Assembly: GCF_023155275.1 (NCBI RefSeq)
Contig: NZ_JALMUV010000042.1
Coordinates: 1-64,000, forward strand
Direction of reading: 5' to 3'
Length of the DNA stretch: 64,000 nucleotides
From: Streptomyces rhizoryzae
GTDB lineage: Bacteria; Actinomycetota; Actinomycetes; Streptomycetales; Streptomycetaceae
Shown piece by piece: positions 36,051-43,891 of the stretch (its first letter is position 1; each line of letters begins with the position of its first letter). The position numbers and the translations under genes were made by a program. The notes below the pieces were generated by a model. The model ran no database searches. It was not told where the DNA came from and saw only the letters and a program-made list of their open reading frames with translations.

Positions 36051-37196
36051 TCAGCCGCTCAGTTCGTCGAAGCGGCGGACCAGTTCGGCCCGGCCGGCCT
36101 CGGTGAGGTCGCCGTGGACCCGCATGCGGGCCAGACCGCCGTCGGGGTAGACGTCGAGGCGGACGTGGGTGGCGGTGACCCGGCGGGGCAGCACGAAGCG
36201 GTGCGGGGTGTCGGGCTGGAGCCGGGTCTTGGGCAGGATCTCGAACCACGAGCCCTCGTCGTCCGGGGTGCCGTCGCAGCCCGACAGCCGGGCCCAGCCG
36301 GCCGAGTTGCCCTTGAGGTAGGCGGTGTCGATCTCCACCGCACGGATCTCGCCCTGCGCGGCGAGCTTGAACCGCACCCAGTCGTTGGTGCCGCGGACCC
36401 GGCGGCGGCGGTTCTCCCAGCCGTCGTCCATCTTGCGGGACAGGTCGGGCTGGATGATCTGGGTGGGCGAGGAGTAGAAGCGGTCGGAGGCGTCCTCGAC
36501 GGTGCCGCCGTGCATGACCGAGGCCAGGTCGAGGGTGCCCAGCACGTCCAGCCACTCCGGGTCCGGTACCACCTCGCCGTAGACCCGGAGGCGGGCTATG
36601 CCGCCGTCGGGGTGCTGCTTGAGGCGGAGGTGGGTGAAGCGGCGCTCGGCGGTGACCTCGAAGCCGTTGGCGGCGTGGCCGCGGACGGGGGTGCGCGGGA
36701 CGATCTCCTCCCACTTCACGTCGTCGGCGAGCAGGTCCTCGGGGCTGGGGCTGCCGGGCAGCGCGGTGGCCTCGACGGTGACCTGCTGGGGGTAGTTGCC
36801 GCGGAAGTGGGCGGTGTCGACGATGACGCCGCGGATCACGCCGGGGGCGGCGAGGCGGATCAGCGCCCAGTCGTGCTCGTCCTCGGTCGGGAAGGGGTGG
36901 TCGCCGTCGGCACCGCGCCGGCGCCGGGTCTCCCAGCCGTCCATGATCTTGCCCTTGTGGCCGAAGTGCTCGGGGTCGAAGACCGCCGGCTCCGGCTTCA
37001 GCAGATTCTCCCGCTCGGCGAAGAACTCGTCGTTGGCGGCGATCACGCCGGCGCCGAAGCGGCGGTCGGCGAGGTCCACGAGCGAGGTGAAGGCGAAGTC
37101 CCCGCCGCGGTAGTCGGCGTAGGGGTCGCCGCCTCCGTAGGGGTTGGCGTCGTTGGCGTGCGGATCGGTGGAATCGGCGGCCGGGGTGGCGGACAT
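36051..37196 (-). CDS. alc: Allantoicase
   Basis: A 381-residue enzyme that splits allantoate into ureidoglycolate and urea in purine catabolism. Two tandem allantoicase repeats are seen: the first with KIMDGWETRRRR, HDWALIRLA, TAHFRGNYPQQ and LRLKQHPDGGIARLRVYGE, the second with KMDDGWENRRRR, NDWVRFKLA, TAYLKGNSAGW and VRLDVYPDGGLARMRVHGD. It starts at ATG 37196 with a GAAGGG site. No allantoinase or ureidoglycolate lyase gene is adjacent. A LysR gene lies upstream on the same strand, and a 13-nt element is shared with the EamA gene (see 37263). Confidence 0.94.
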   Translation of the reverse strand: MSATPAADSTDPHANDANPYGGGDPYADYRGGDFAFTSLVDLADRRFGAGVIAANDEFFAERENLLKPEPAVFDPEHFGHKGKIMDGWETRRRRGADGDHPFPTEDEHDWALIRLAAPGVIRGVIVDTAHFRGNYPQQVTVEATALPGSPSPEDLLADDVKWEEIVPRTPVRGHAANGFEVTAERRFTHLRLKQHPDGGIARLRVYGEVVPDPEWLDVLGTLDLASVMHGGTVEDASDRFYSSPTQIIQPDLSRKMDDGWENRRRRVRGTNDWVRFKLAAQGEIRAVEIDTAYLKGNSAGWARLSGCDGTPDDEGSWFEILPKTRLQPDTPHRFVLPRRVTATHVRLDVYPDGGLARMRVHGDLTEAGRAELVRRFDELSG

Positions 37197-37262
37197 GCGG
37201 TTCCCTTCTGCGCTGGGCGGGCGGTGCCGGTGACCGCTCCACGGTCGCAGCGGGGGACCACA

Positions 37263-37275
37263 CAGGTCCATCGAA
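37263..37275 (-). promoter_or_regulatory. Shared element upstream of alc
   Basis: TTCGATGGACCTG (minus strand) lies 67-79 nt upstream of the alc start. The same 13 bases occur upstream of the EamA gene at 39298-39310. It is a candidate binding site for the LysR regulator encoded between them. Confidence 0.5.
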
Positions 37276-37293
37276 AGTTTGTGGAGAATATCT

Positions 37294-38268
37294 TCAGCCG
37301 GACTGAAAGGTTGCCGGTCCGCCGTCGCCGCCGGTCCGGCCGCCGGCCGCCTGGGCCGCGGCGGCCTGGCGCAGCGCGGCCAGCACCCGGGCCAGGCCCG
37401 GCGCCCCTTCGGAGCCGCGCCGGGCGGCGGCGATCACGTGGCGGCGCGGCTGGTCGGCGTGGAGCACCCGCAGCGCGACCCCGCTGCCGTGGCCGGGCGC
37501 CCGCAGGCCGCCCGCGGTCGCCATCCGGGGCACCAGCGCCACCCCCATCCCGGCCGCCACCATCGCCCAGATCGCGCTCCAGTCGGCGGCCGCGTGCGCC
37601 TGCTCCGGGACGAAGCCGGCGTTCTCGCAGGCGGTGGTGGTGATCTGCGACCAGGGACCGCTGCTGCCGAAGATCCACGGCTCGCCGGCCAGGTCGGCCA
37701 GCCGCAGCCCCGGCTCGGCGGCCAGCGGGTGGCCGGCCGGCAGCGCCACGTCCAGCGGGTCGGCGAGCAGCGAGACCCGGCTGAACTTGGGGTCGCGCGC
37801 GGTCGGCGCGTGCGCGGCCAGCGACAGCGCCAGATCGACGCTGCCCTCGGCCAGCAGCTCGTACGCGGCCTCCGCCTCGGCCTCCCGGACGGCCACCGCC
37901 AGGCCCGGGTGGGTGCGGCGCAGCTCCTGCACGGCGGGCACCACGAGCGCCGGGATGGCGGTGGAGAAGGCCCCGACCCGCACCTGGCCGGCCTCGCCCT
38001 GGAGGTAGCCCAGCAGGTCGGCGTCGGCCCGTTCCAGCTGCGCGAAGACCGCCTCGGCGTGCCGCAGCACCAGCTGGGCGGCGCCGGTCAGCCGGACCCG
38101 CCGGCCGTGCGCCTCCAGCAGCGTGACCCCCAGGGACCTGGCGAGCCCGGTCAGCTGCTGCGAGACCGCCGAGGGCGTCATGTGCAGCGCCTCGGCGGTC
38201 GCGGTGACCGTGCCCAGTTCCTGGAGGGTGCGCAGGATCCGCAGCTTCTTGATGTCCCAGTCGGCCAT
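37294..38268 (-). CDS. LysR-family transcriptional regulator
   Basis: A 324-residue regulator. The winged helix-turn-helix is at residues 4-62 (LRILRTLQELGTVTATAEAL, then HMTPSAVSQQL), and a periplasmic-binding-protein-like effector domain follows. The last 25 residues are Gly/Ala-rich and not part of the fold. The gene is only 35 nt downstream of the EamA transporter gene, so the two are one transcription unit. A 6-bp hairpin (CTTCAG with CTGAAAG) overlaps the stop. Control of the flanking alc and EamA genes is inferred from the shared element, not shown. Confidence 0.9.
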   Translation of the reverse strand: MADWDIKKLRILRTLQELGTVTATAEALHMTPSAVSQQLTGLARSLGVTLLEAHGRRVRLTGAAQLVLRHAEAVFAQLERADADLLGYLQGEAGQVRVGAFSTAIPALVVPAVQELRRTHPGLAVAVREAEAEAAYELLAEGSVDLALSLAAHAPTARDPKFSRVSLLADPLDVALPAGHPLAAEPGLRLADLAGEPWIFGSSGPWSQITTTACENAGFVPEQAHAAADWSAIWAMVAAGMGVALVPRMATAGGLRAPGHGSGVALRVLHADQPRRHVIAAARRGSEGAPGLARVLAALRQAAAAQAAGGRTGGDGGPATFQSG

Positions 38269-38303
38269 GCGGGCAGCGTACGCACCCGGTGCGGCCGGTC
38301 CGG

Positions 38304-39242
38304 TCACCGCGGGCGGCCCGCCGCCCCCAGGGCGACCCCGGCGACGATCAGCGCCATGCACAGCACCTGGACCGCGCCGACGCCCTCGCCCAGCAGGGCC
38401 AGCGAGAGCAGCGCCACGCACACCGGCTGGAGGTAGTAGACCGCCCCGGCGCGGGCCGCGCCGACCAGCGCGATGGCCTTGTTCCAGGTGAAGAAGGCGA
38501 TCGCGGAGGAGCACACGCCGATGTAGAGCAGCGGGCCGGCCGTCCCGGCGGTGAGCGGGAAGCCGCCCTCGACGGCCAGGCTGACCCCGTAGGCGGGCAG
38601 CAGCATCGCCGCTCCCAGGGCGAAGGTCATGAACAGGAACGCCAGGCCGCCGATGCCCTCGGGGCGGCGGCGCAGCAGCGCGCTGTAGCCGGCGAAGGTG
38701 GCGGTGGCGGCCACCATCCACAGGTCGCCGGTGGCGAAGTCCAGGTGCAGTACGGCGGTGGGCGAGCCCTTGCCGACCAGGGTGACCACGCCCAGCAGCG
38801 CCAGGACCATGCCCGCGGTGCGACGGGCACCGAGCGGTTCGCGTCCGCCGCGCCGGCCGCCCGCGAGGTCGAACAGCGCGATCATCATGGGCGAAGCGGC
38901 CGCGATCATCGCCATGTTGGTGGCCGAGGTGGACCGGCCGGCCGTGTAGATCAGGGTGTTGAAGAGGGTGACGCCCAACAGGGCGGCCAGCGTGAGGAAT
39001 CCGAGGTGCCGGCGGATCACCGGCCACTCCCGGCGGACCGGCCCCAGGGCGAACGGGGCGACCGCCAGCAGCGCGATGATCCAGCGCCAGAAGGCGGTCT
39101 GGACCGGCGGCACGGTCGCGTGCAGGGCGCGGGCGATGACGAAGTTGCCGGACCAGACGACGGTCGCCGTCAGGGCCAGCCCCAGGCCGACGGCCTGGGT
39201 GGACGGTATGCGGTGGACACGGGCCCGCTCCAGGACTGCCAC
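38304..39242 (-). CDS. EamA-family (DMT) transporter
   Basis: A 312-residue ten-helix protein made of two EamA repeats. The first repeat has VVWSGNFVIARALHATVPP and the second AGYSALLRRRPEGIGGLAF. EamA proteins export amino acids or related metabolites. I use GTG 39242 with GAGAGG upstream; the frame could extend to 39293. It forms an operon with the LysR gene. The 13-nt element shared with alc lies 56-68 nt upstream. Confidence 0.88.
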   Translation of the reverse strand: MAVLERARVHRIPSTQAVGLGLALTATVVWSGNFVIARALHATVPPVQTAFWRWIIALLAVAPFALGPVRREWPVIRRHLGFLTLAALLGVTLFNTLIYTAGRSTSATNMAMIAAASPMMIALFDLAGGRRGGREPLGARRTAGMVLALLGVVTLVGKGSPTAVLHLDFATGDLWMVAATATFAGYSALLRRRPEGIGGLAFLFMTFALGAAMLLPAYGVSLAVEGGFPLTAGTAGPLLYIGVCSSAIAFFTWNKAIALVGAARAGAVYYLQPVCVALLSLALLGEGVGAVQVLCMALIVAGVALGAAGRPR

Positions 39243-39297
39243 GGTTTCCTCTCCCTCGATGGTGGATACGGATCCACCGTGGCAGTCAGCCACCCAT

Positions 39298-39310
39298 CAG
39301 GTCCATCGAA
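39298..39310 (-). promoter_or_regulatory. Shared element upstream of the EamA gene
   Basis: TTCGATGGACCTG (minus strand), identical to 37263-37275, lies 56 nt upstream of the EamA start and on the same strand. The flanks also share a few bases. Confidence 0.5.
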
Positions 39311-39320
39311 TACTTCGGAC

Positions 39321-39349
39321 GATTCCTTTCAGGGAAACTGAAAGGAATC
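39321..39349 (-). terminator. Acyl-ACP desaturase terminator
   Basis: A perfect 12-bp AT-richer stem (GATTCCTTTCAG with CTGAAAGGAATC) with a 5-nt loop begins 12 nt past the desaturase stop. Confidence 0.8.
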
Positions 39350-39361
39350 GCCGCGGGCCCG

Positions 39362-40336
39362 TCAGCGGCGGGCCGCCCGCCGGGCCAGGATCGCGGCCTG
39401 CCGCTCGTCGAAGCGGCGCGCCTGCCCGTCCAGGCCGTCCAGGTACACCCCCAGCTCCTCCTGTGCGGCGAGCCCCTCGGGGCCCAGCCCGCCGCGCTCC
39501 AGCACCTTCAGGAAGCGCAGCACCGGCTGGAGCACCTCGTCGTGGTGGATGCGGAGGTTGTAGATCCCGCCCAGCGCCATCCGGGCCGCGGCCCGCTCGA
39601 AGCCGGGCATGCCGTGACCCGGCATCCGGAAGCCGGTGACCACGTCCCGCACCGCGCACATCGTGCGGTCCGGGGCCAGCTCGAAGGCGGCGCCCAGGAG
39701 GTTGCGGTAGAAGACCATGTGGAGGTTCTCGTCGGTGGCTATCCGGGCCAGCATCCGGTCGCACACCGGGTCGCCGGAGTGCCGGCCGGTGTTGCGGTGC
39801 GAGATCCGGGTGGCCAGCTCCTGGAAGGCGACGTACGCGACCGAGTGCAGCATGCTGTGGGCGTTGTCGGACTCGAAGCCGGCGGACATGTGGGCCATCC
39901 GGAACCGCTCCAGCTCGACCGGGTCCACCGCGCGGCTGGTGAGGAGGTAGTCGCGCATCACGATGCCGTGCCGGCCCTCCTCGGCCGTCCAGCGGTGCAC
40001 CCAGGTGCCCCAGGCGCCGTCCCGGCCGAAGAGGGTGGCGATCTCGTGGTGGTAGCTGGGGAGGTTGTCCTCGGTGAGGAGGTTGACCACCAGGGCGGTG
40101 CGGCCGATGTCGGTGACCTTGGACTGCTCCGGCGCCCAGGGCTCGCCCTCCATCACACCGTCGAAGTTCCGCCCGTCGCTCCAGGGCACGTACTCGTGCG
40201 GCATCCACTCCTTGGCGGCCACCAGGTGGCGGTTCAGCTCCTTCTCGACGACCTCCTCAAGGGCGTACAGCAGCCGGGTGTCGCTCCAGGCGGCCTGGCC
40301 GCGCGCTCCGTCGAGGCGGTCGGGGGCGATGGTCAC
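39362..40336 (-). CDS. Soluble acyl-ACP desaturase
   Basis: A 324-residue di-iron enzyme that inserts a double bond in acyl chains bound to acyl carrier protein. Both iron-binding motifs are intact: EEGRH near residue 122 and DENLH near 206. The sequence after VEKELNRHLVAAKEWMPHEY is typical of the FA_desaturase_2 family of actinomycetes. It starts at GTG 40336 with GGAGT upstream. Three stacked palindromes lie 25-76 nt upstream, so the gene is probably under tight repression that senses membrane lipid state. Confidence 0.92.
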   Translation of the reverse strand: MTIAPDRLDGARGQAAWSDTRLLYALEEVVEKELNRHLVAAKEWMPHEYVPWSDGRNFDGVMEGEPWAPEQSKVTDIGRTALVVNLLTEDNLPSYHHEIATLFGRDGAWGTWVHRWTAEEGRHGIVMRDYLLTSRAVDPVELERFRMAHMSAGFESDNAHSMLHSVAYVAFQELATRISHRNTGRHSGDPVCDRMLARIATDENLHMVFYRNLLGAAFELAPDRTMCAVRDVVTGFRMPGHGMPGFERAAARMALGGIYNLRIHHDEVLQPVLRFLKVLERGGLGPEGLAAQEELGVYLDGLDGQARRFDERQAAILARRAARR

Positions 40337-40360
40337 GGGGGAACTCCTGGGGACGAGGGA

Positions 40361-40412
40361 CCTACGGATCCGTAGGTTGCACTTACGGCCCCGTAGGTTA
40401 CGGCATCGTAGG
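40361..40412 (-). promoter_or_regulatory. Three stacked TACG-N4-CGTA operators before the desaturase gene
   Basis: 40361-40376 is a perfect 16-bp palindrome, CCTACGGATCCGTAGG. 40382-40397 (CTTACGGCCCCGTAGG) and 40398-40412 (TTACGGCATCGTAGG) repeat it with small changes. All keep TACG-N4-CGTA. They overlap the expected promoter of the desaturase gene. The dyad form suggests a TetR-type dimeric repressor; none is encoded nearby. Confidence 0.75.
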
Positions 40413-40478
40413 TACGGCCCGGTTAAACACCGTCCCCGGATCGGCCCGCCCCGCCCGGAACGTGCGGAAACGCGAAAA

Positions 40479-40518
40479 GGGGCGCCCACCGGTCCGGGAA
40501 GGAACCGGCGGGCGCCCC
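40479..40518 (-). terminator. Terminator of the 82-residue membrane protein gene
   Basis: A 9-bp GC stem (GGGGCGCCC with GGGCGCCCC) with a further internal CCGG-CCGG pairing, 66 nt past the stop. Confidence 0.65.
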
Positions 40519-40584
40519 TGTCGGAGGCGTCCGGTGGCGCGGGGGCGGACCCGCGCGGGACTGCACGTCAGCCCTGGAGCTGCG

Positions 40585-40833
40585 TCAGCCCTCGGACTTG
40601 GCCTGCTTGCGGGACTTGTCGGTCAGCACGACCAGCCCGGCGATGATCAGGAAGAGCACGATAGGCGTCGCGACGTAGAGGCCGAGCGTCTGCGCCACGT
40701 TCAGGCCCGGACCCGGGTCGTCACCGTCGTCGCGGGTGAGCGCGAACGCGGGGGACGACATCAGCAGCATCAGCGCGGTGCCGGCGGTGATCGTTCCGGC
40801 GCGCAGGGCGGTGTTCTTGACCTTGTTGCTCAC
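40585..40833 (-). CDS. Small membrane protein with signal-like N-terminus
   Basis: An 82-residue protein: a basic start (MSNKVKNTALRAG), a hydrophobic segment at about 14-31 ending SSPAFA, which looks like a signal peptidase site, a short acidic loop with DDGDDPGPG, then one helix at about 50-70 and a basic tail. The mature form would be a single-helix protein with its N-terminus outside. I recall similar small proteins across streptomycetes but no function. Confidence 0.75.
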   Translation of the reverse strand: MSNKVKNTALRAGTITAGTALMLLMSSPAFALTRDDGDDPGPGLNVAQTLGLYVATPIVLFLIIAGLVVLTDKSRKQAKSEG

Positions 40834-40954
40834 CCGTTCAACGTAGCGGACGGTGCCGGGCCCCGCGCGCCCGGGGTGGGGCTACCGGCATCGCGGCAGG
40901 CCGCGGGCCCCGCGGCGGACCCGGCACCGGACCCGTCCGCGCGGTGCGCCGCGG

Positions 40955-43120
40955 TCAGGGCCGGGCCGCCACCGGCTCCCCGGCGCCCTCGGGGACCTCC
41001 GGGGAGAACTCGCGCATCAGGGCGTGCAGCCGGGGCGAGGCGGCGAGCTCTTCGAGGGTGGTGGGGCGGCCGTCGGGGCCGGCGATCGGCAGCCGCCAGT
41101 TCGGGTACTCCTGCCAGGTGCCGGGGACGTTCTGCGGGCGGCGGTCGCCCACCGCGTCCGGGAGCCAGACCCCGATCATCCGGGCCGGGGTGCGCAGCAG
41201 GAAGCGGTGCACGGCCCGGACCACCGCCTCCTCGTCGCCGGCCCCCGCCGCGAGCAGGCCCTGCCGGACCAACTCCGCCCGCCACACGCGCAGTTCGCCG
41301 GCGGCCCGGCGGCGCTCCCGTTCCGGGGAGCCGGCCAGCAGGCCGAGCCGGGCGCGCAGGGCGACGTCCTCGCCGGTGAGCCGGGCGGCGGTGGGCGGCA
41401 GGTCGTGGGTGGTGACGGTGGCCAGGCAGCCGGCCCGCCACTCACCGGGGGCGAGGATGCGCGGTTCGGCGCCGGTGCCGCCGTCGTCCGCGGCCTCCGC
41501 GGCGGCCGCAGCGCCCGCATAGTCTCGTTCGAACCACAGCACGGAGGTGCCCAGGACACCGCGTTCGGCGAGGGCCTCGCGGACGCCGGGCTCGACGGTG
41601 CCGAGGTCCTCGCCGATCACCGCGGCGCCGGCCCGGTGCGCCTCCAGGGCGAGCGCCGAGAGCATCGCCTCGCCGTCGTAGCGGACGTAGGCGCCCTCGG
41701 TGGGCGGGCGGCCCTCGGGCACCCACCAGAGCCGGAACAGGCCCATGACGTGGTCGACGCGGAGCGCGCCGGCGTGCCGGAGCAGGCCCCGCAGCAGCGC
41801 GCGGTAGGGGGCGTAGCCGGTCGCGGCCAGGGCGTGAGGGCGCCAGGGCGGCAGGCCCCAGTCCTGGCCGTGCGGGTTGAAGGCGTCCGGGGGCGCGCCG
41901 ACCGACATCCCGGTGGCGTAGGTGTCCTGCTGGGCCCAGGTGTCGGCGCCGGAGGGGTGGACGCCGACGGCGAGGTCGTGGACCAGGCCGAGGGCCATAC
42001 CGGCCTCGCGGGCGGCCCGCTGGGCGGCGGCGAGCTGCTGGTCGGTGTACCAGGCGAGCCGGCAGTGGAAGTCGACGCGGTCCAGCAGCCGGTGGCGGGC
42101 CCGGGCGGTCTCCGCGGAGCGGGGGTCGCGCAGGCCGGCGGGCCAGGTGCGCCAGTCGGGGCCGTGGACCTCGGCGAGGGCGCACCAGGTGGCGTGGTCG
42201 TCCAGCGCGCGGCCCTGTTCGGCCAGGAAGTCACAGTAGGCGGCGCGGCGGCCGGGGCTGAGCGGGACCGGGCAGAGGAGTTCCAGCGCCTCGCGCTTGA
42301 GGGCCCACACGGCGTCCCGGTCGATCAGCGCGCCGCGCTCCAGGACGCCCTCGCGCAGCTCCCGGGCGCGCGCGGCGAGGTCGTCGGCGCGGGCCCGGGC
42401 GGCGCCGGTGAGCTGGGCGTACTCGGGGATCTCGGCGATCCGCAGGTGCACCGGGTCGGGGAAGCGGCGGGAGGAGGGGCGGTAGGGCGAGGGGTCGGTG
42501 GGGGGACCGGGGACGGCCGCGTGCAGCGGGTTGAGCTGGAGGAAGCCGGTACCCAGGGCGCGTCCGGACCAGGCGGCGAGGTCGGCGAGGTCGCCCAGGT
42601 CGCCCATGCCCCAGGACTGCCCGGAGAGCAGCGAGTAGAGCTGGACGAGGAAGCCGTGGCTGCGGCCGGGCGGGGCGGGCACGGCGGCGGGGGCGACCAG
42701 CAGGCGGGCGCGGGCGGTGCGGCCGTCGGGGGCGTCGGCGGTGAGCTCGTGCGCGCCGAGGGGCAGGGCGCCGAGCGGGGCCGGCTCGTGGGGACCGCCG
42801 CATGCGGCGCCGTCCCGTACTTCCGCGCCGAGGAGCGCGCCGTCCTCGGTGCGGACGCCGAGGACCGTGCCCTCGGGGAGGTCCGGCAGCCGGGGCGGGT
42901 GGCCGGCGCGGGCGGTGACGGTGGGCGGCAGCAGGGCGCGGCCGGCGGTCTCCTCGTGGGCGGCCAGGGCGGCGCGGACGGCCTCGGGGGTGGAGGCGTC
43001 GACCCCCAGGGCGGCGAGCACGGCGACGACGGTGTCCGCGGAGACGTGGACGGTGCGGCCGGGCGCGGGTTCGTAGGACGTGGCGATGCCGTGGAGCCGG
43101 GCGAGCCGGGCGCGGCCCAT
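40955..43120 (-). CDS. malQ: 4-alpha-glucanotransferase (amylomaltase)
   Basis: A 721-residue GH77 enzyme that transfers maltosyl units among alpha-1,4-glucans. Residues 1-160 are the N-terminal extra domain typical of the actinobacterial MalQ form. The catalytic domain follows with GDLGDLADLAAW, GLVHDLAVGVHPSGADTW, the catalytic GALRVDHVMGLFRLWWVPEG and AVIGEDLGTVEP. It begins six bases after the small repeat protein gene on the same strand, so they share an mRNA. Confidence 0.95.
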   Translation of the reverse strand: MGRARLARLHGIATSYEPAPGRTVHVSADTVVAVLAALGVDASTPEAVRAALAAHEETAGRALLPPTVTARAGHPPRLPDLPEGTVLGVRTEDGALLGAEVRDGAACGGPHEPAPLGALPLGAHELTADAPDGRTARARLLVAPAAVPAPPGRSHGFLVQLYSLLSGQSWGMGDLGDLADLAAWSGRALGTGFLQLNPLHAAVPGPPTDPSPYRPSSRRFPDPVHLRIAEIPEYAQLTGAARARADDLAARARELREGVLERGALIDRDAVWALKREALELLCPVPLSPGRRAAYCDFLAEQGRALDDHATWCALAEVHGPDWRTWPAGLRDPRSAETARARHRLLDRVDFHCRLAWYTDQQLAAAQRAAREAGMALGLVHDLAVGVHPSGADTWAQQDTYATGMSVGAPPDAFNPHGQDWGLPPWRPHALAATGYAPYRALLRGLLRHAGALRVDHVMGLFRLWWVPEGRPPTEGAYVRYDGEAMLSALALEAHRAGAAVIGEDLGTVEPGVREALAERGVLGTSVLWFERDYAGAAAAAEAADDGGTGAEPRILAPGEWRAGCLATVTTHDLPPTAARLTGEDVALRARLGLLAGSPERERRRAAGELRVWRAELVRQGLLAAGAGDEEAVVRAVHRFLLRTPARMIGVWLPDAVGDRRPQNVPGTWQEYPNWRLPIAGPDGRPTTLEELAASPRLHALMREFSPEVPEGAGEPVAARP

Positions 43121-43126
43121 GGCTGC

Positions 43127-43405
43127 TCAGACCTCCATCGACTCCGTGCCGAACCCGGCGGCGGTGGGTTCGCTGGTCAGCGGCAGCTCGGCGGTGATGG
43201 GGACCTCGCTGGTGAGCGGGGCGCTGTCGGCGAGCGGCGGCTCGCTGGTCAGCGGCGGCTCGGTGAAGCAGAAGGAGCCGGAGCCGTCCAGCACGGAGTC
43301 CGGGCCGGAGATGCCGTCGAACAGCCGGGGCTCACCGCCCGGTTTGGCCGCCAGGGCGTCGAGGAGGAGTTGAGCGGATGCGGCCACGAGGGGCCTCCCG
43401 TTCAT
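43127..43405 (-). CDS. Small protein with three 12-residue PLTSE repeats
   Basis: A 92-residue protein without a signal or helix. Residues 1-47 look like a small folded or leader part (LVAASAQLLLDALAAKPGG, LFDGISGPDSVLDG). Residues 50-84 are repeats with a 12-residue period: PLTSEPPLADSA, PLTSEVPITAEL and PLTSEPTAAGFG. The DNA keeps the period (36 nt; copies start at 43170, 43206 and 43242). One Cys sits before the repeats (SFCFTEP). It is translated just upstream of malQ. I do not recognise it; a regulator or peptide precursor are both only guesses. Confidence 0.65.
   Translation of the reverse strand: MNGRPLVAASAQLLLDALAAKPGGEPRLFDGISGPDSVLDGSGSFCFTEPPLTSEPPLADSAPLTSEVPITAELPLTSEPTAAGFGTESMEV
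43170..43277 (-). repeat. 36-nt in-frame tandem repeats of the PLTSE protein
   Basis: Copies begin at 43170, 43206 and 43242, each opening TCGCTGGTSAGCGG on the plus strand. Similarity is strongest in the first 15 bases of each copy and falls off after it, so the array is old or under selection for PLTSE. Confidence 0.7.
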
Positions 43406-43891
43406 CGGTAGTGGGACACGTCTGCCCTACCCAGTCGACACGGCCGCAGACGTATCCATCCAGCAAACGTGTCTCACGTCACATTAAAGCGCCGCCAGGC
43501 GATTTCGCGGCCAGGAGCGCCGTGCGGCGCACAGAACTGACGAACGAGGGGCGCCGGGACGCAATTCCTGCGGGCCCGTGTCCTGTCATGTCCCGGCCAT
43601 CAGGGGGACGAAACGGACGAGCCGCCCCGTGCTCCGCGGTGCCGCCCGGGCCCGGTTGACACCCTCACCGGCGCAATGGTGGGCTCACCGCCGAAGCCGA
43701 CGCGTGAACGGGCGGCGGCGGACGGCGACCCCCCGGTTCCGCACCGCCGCGCCCCGGCCGGCCCACCCGCACCGCGGCTCCCGTCCACCGGGCGGACGCG
43801 GACCCGCGCAGCCGGGGCGGCGGCCGGACGGCGGGGCACGAGGGGAGCCGGCGGACGCCGGTGAGCAGGAGTGACGGGACGAGGAGCGACC
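43406..43891. other. Divergent intergenic region, 486 nt
   Basis: No gene is visible. It separates the PLTSE-protein/malQ unit (minus) from the hexosaminidase gene (plus). An imperfect inverted repeat, GTGGGACACGT at 43411-43421 and ACGTGTCTCAC at 43467-43477 (10 of 11 matching, 45 nt apart), lies in the malQ-side promoter zone and might be an operator pair. Confidence 0.5.
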
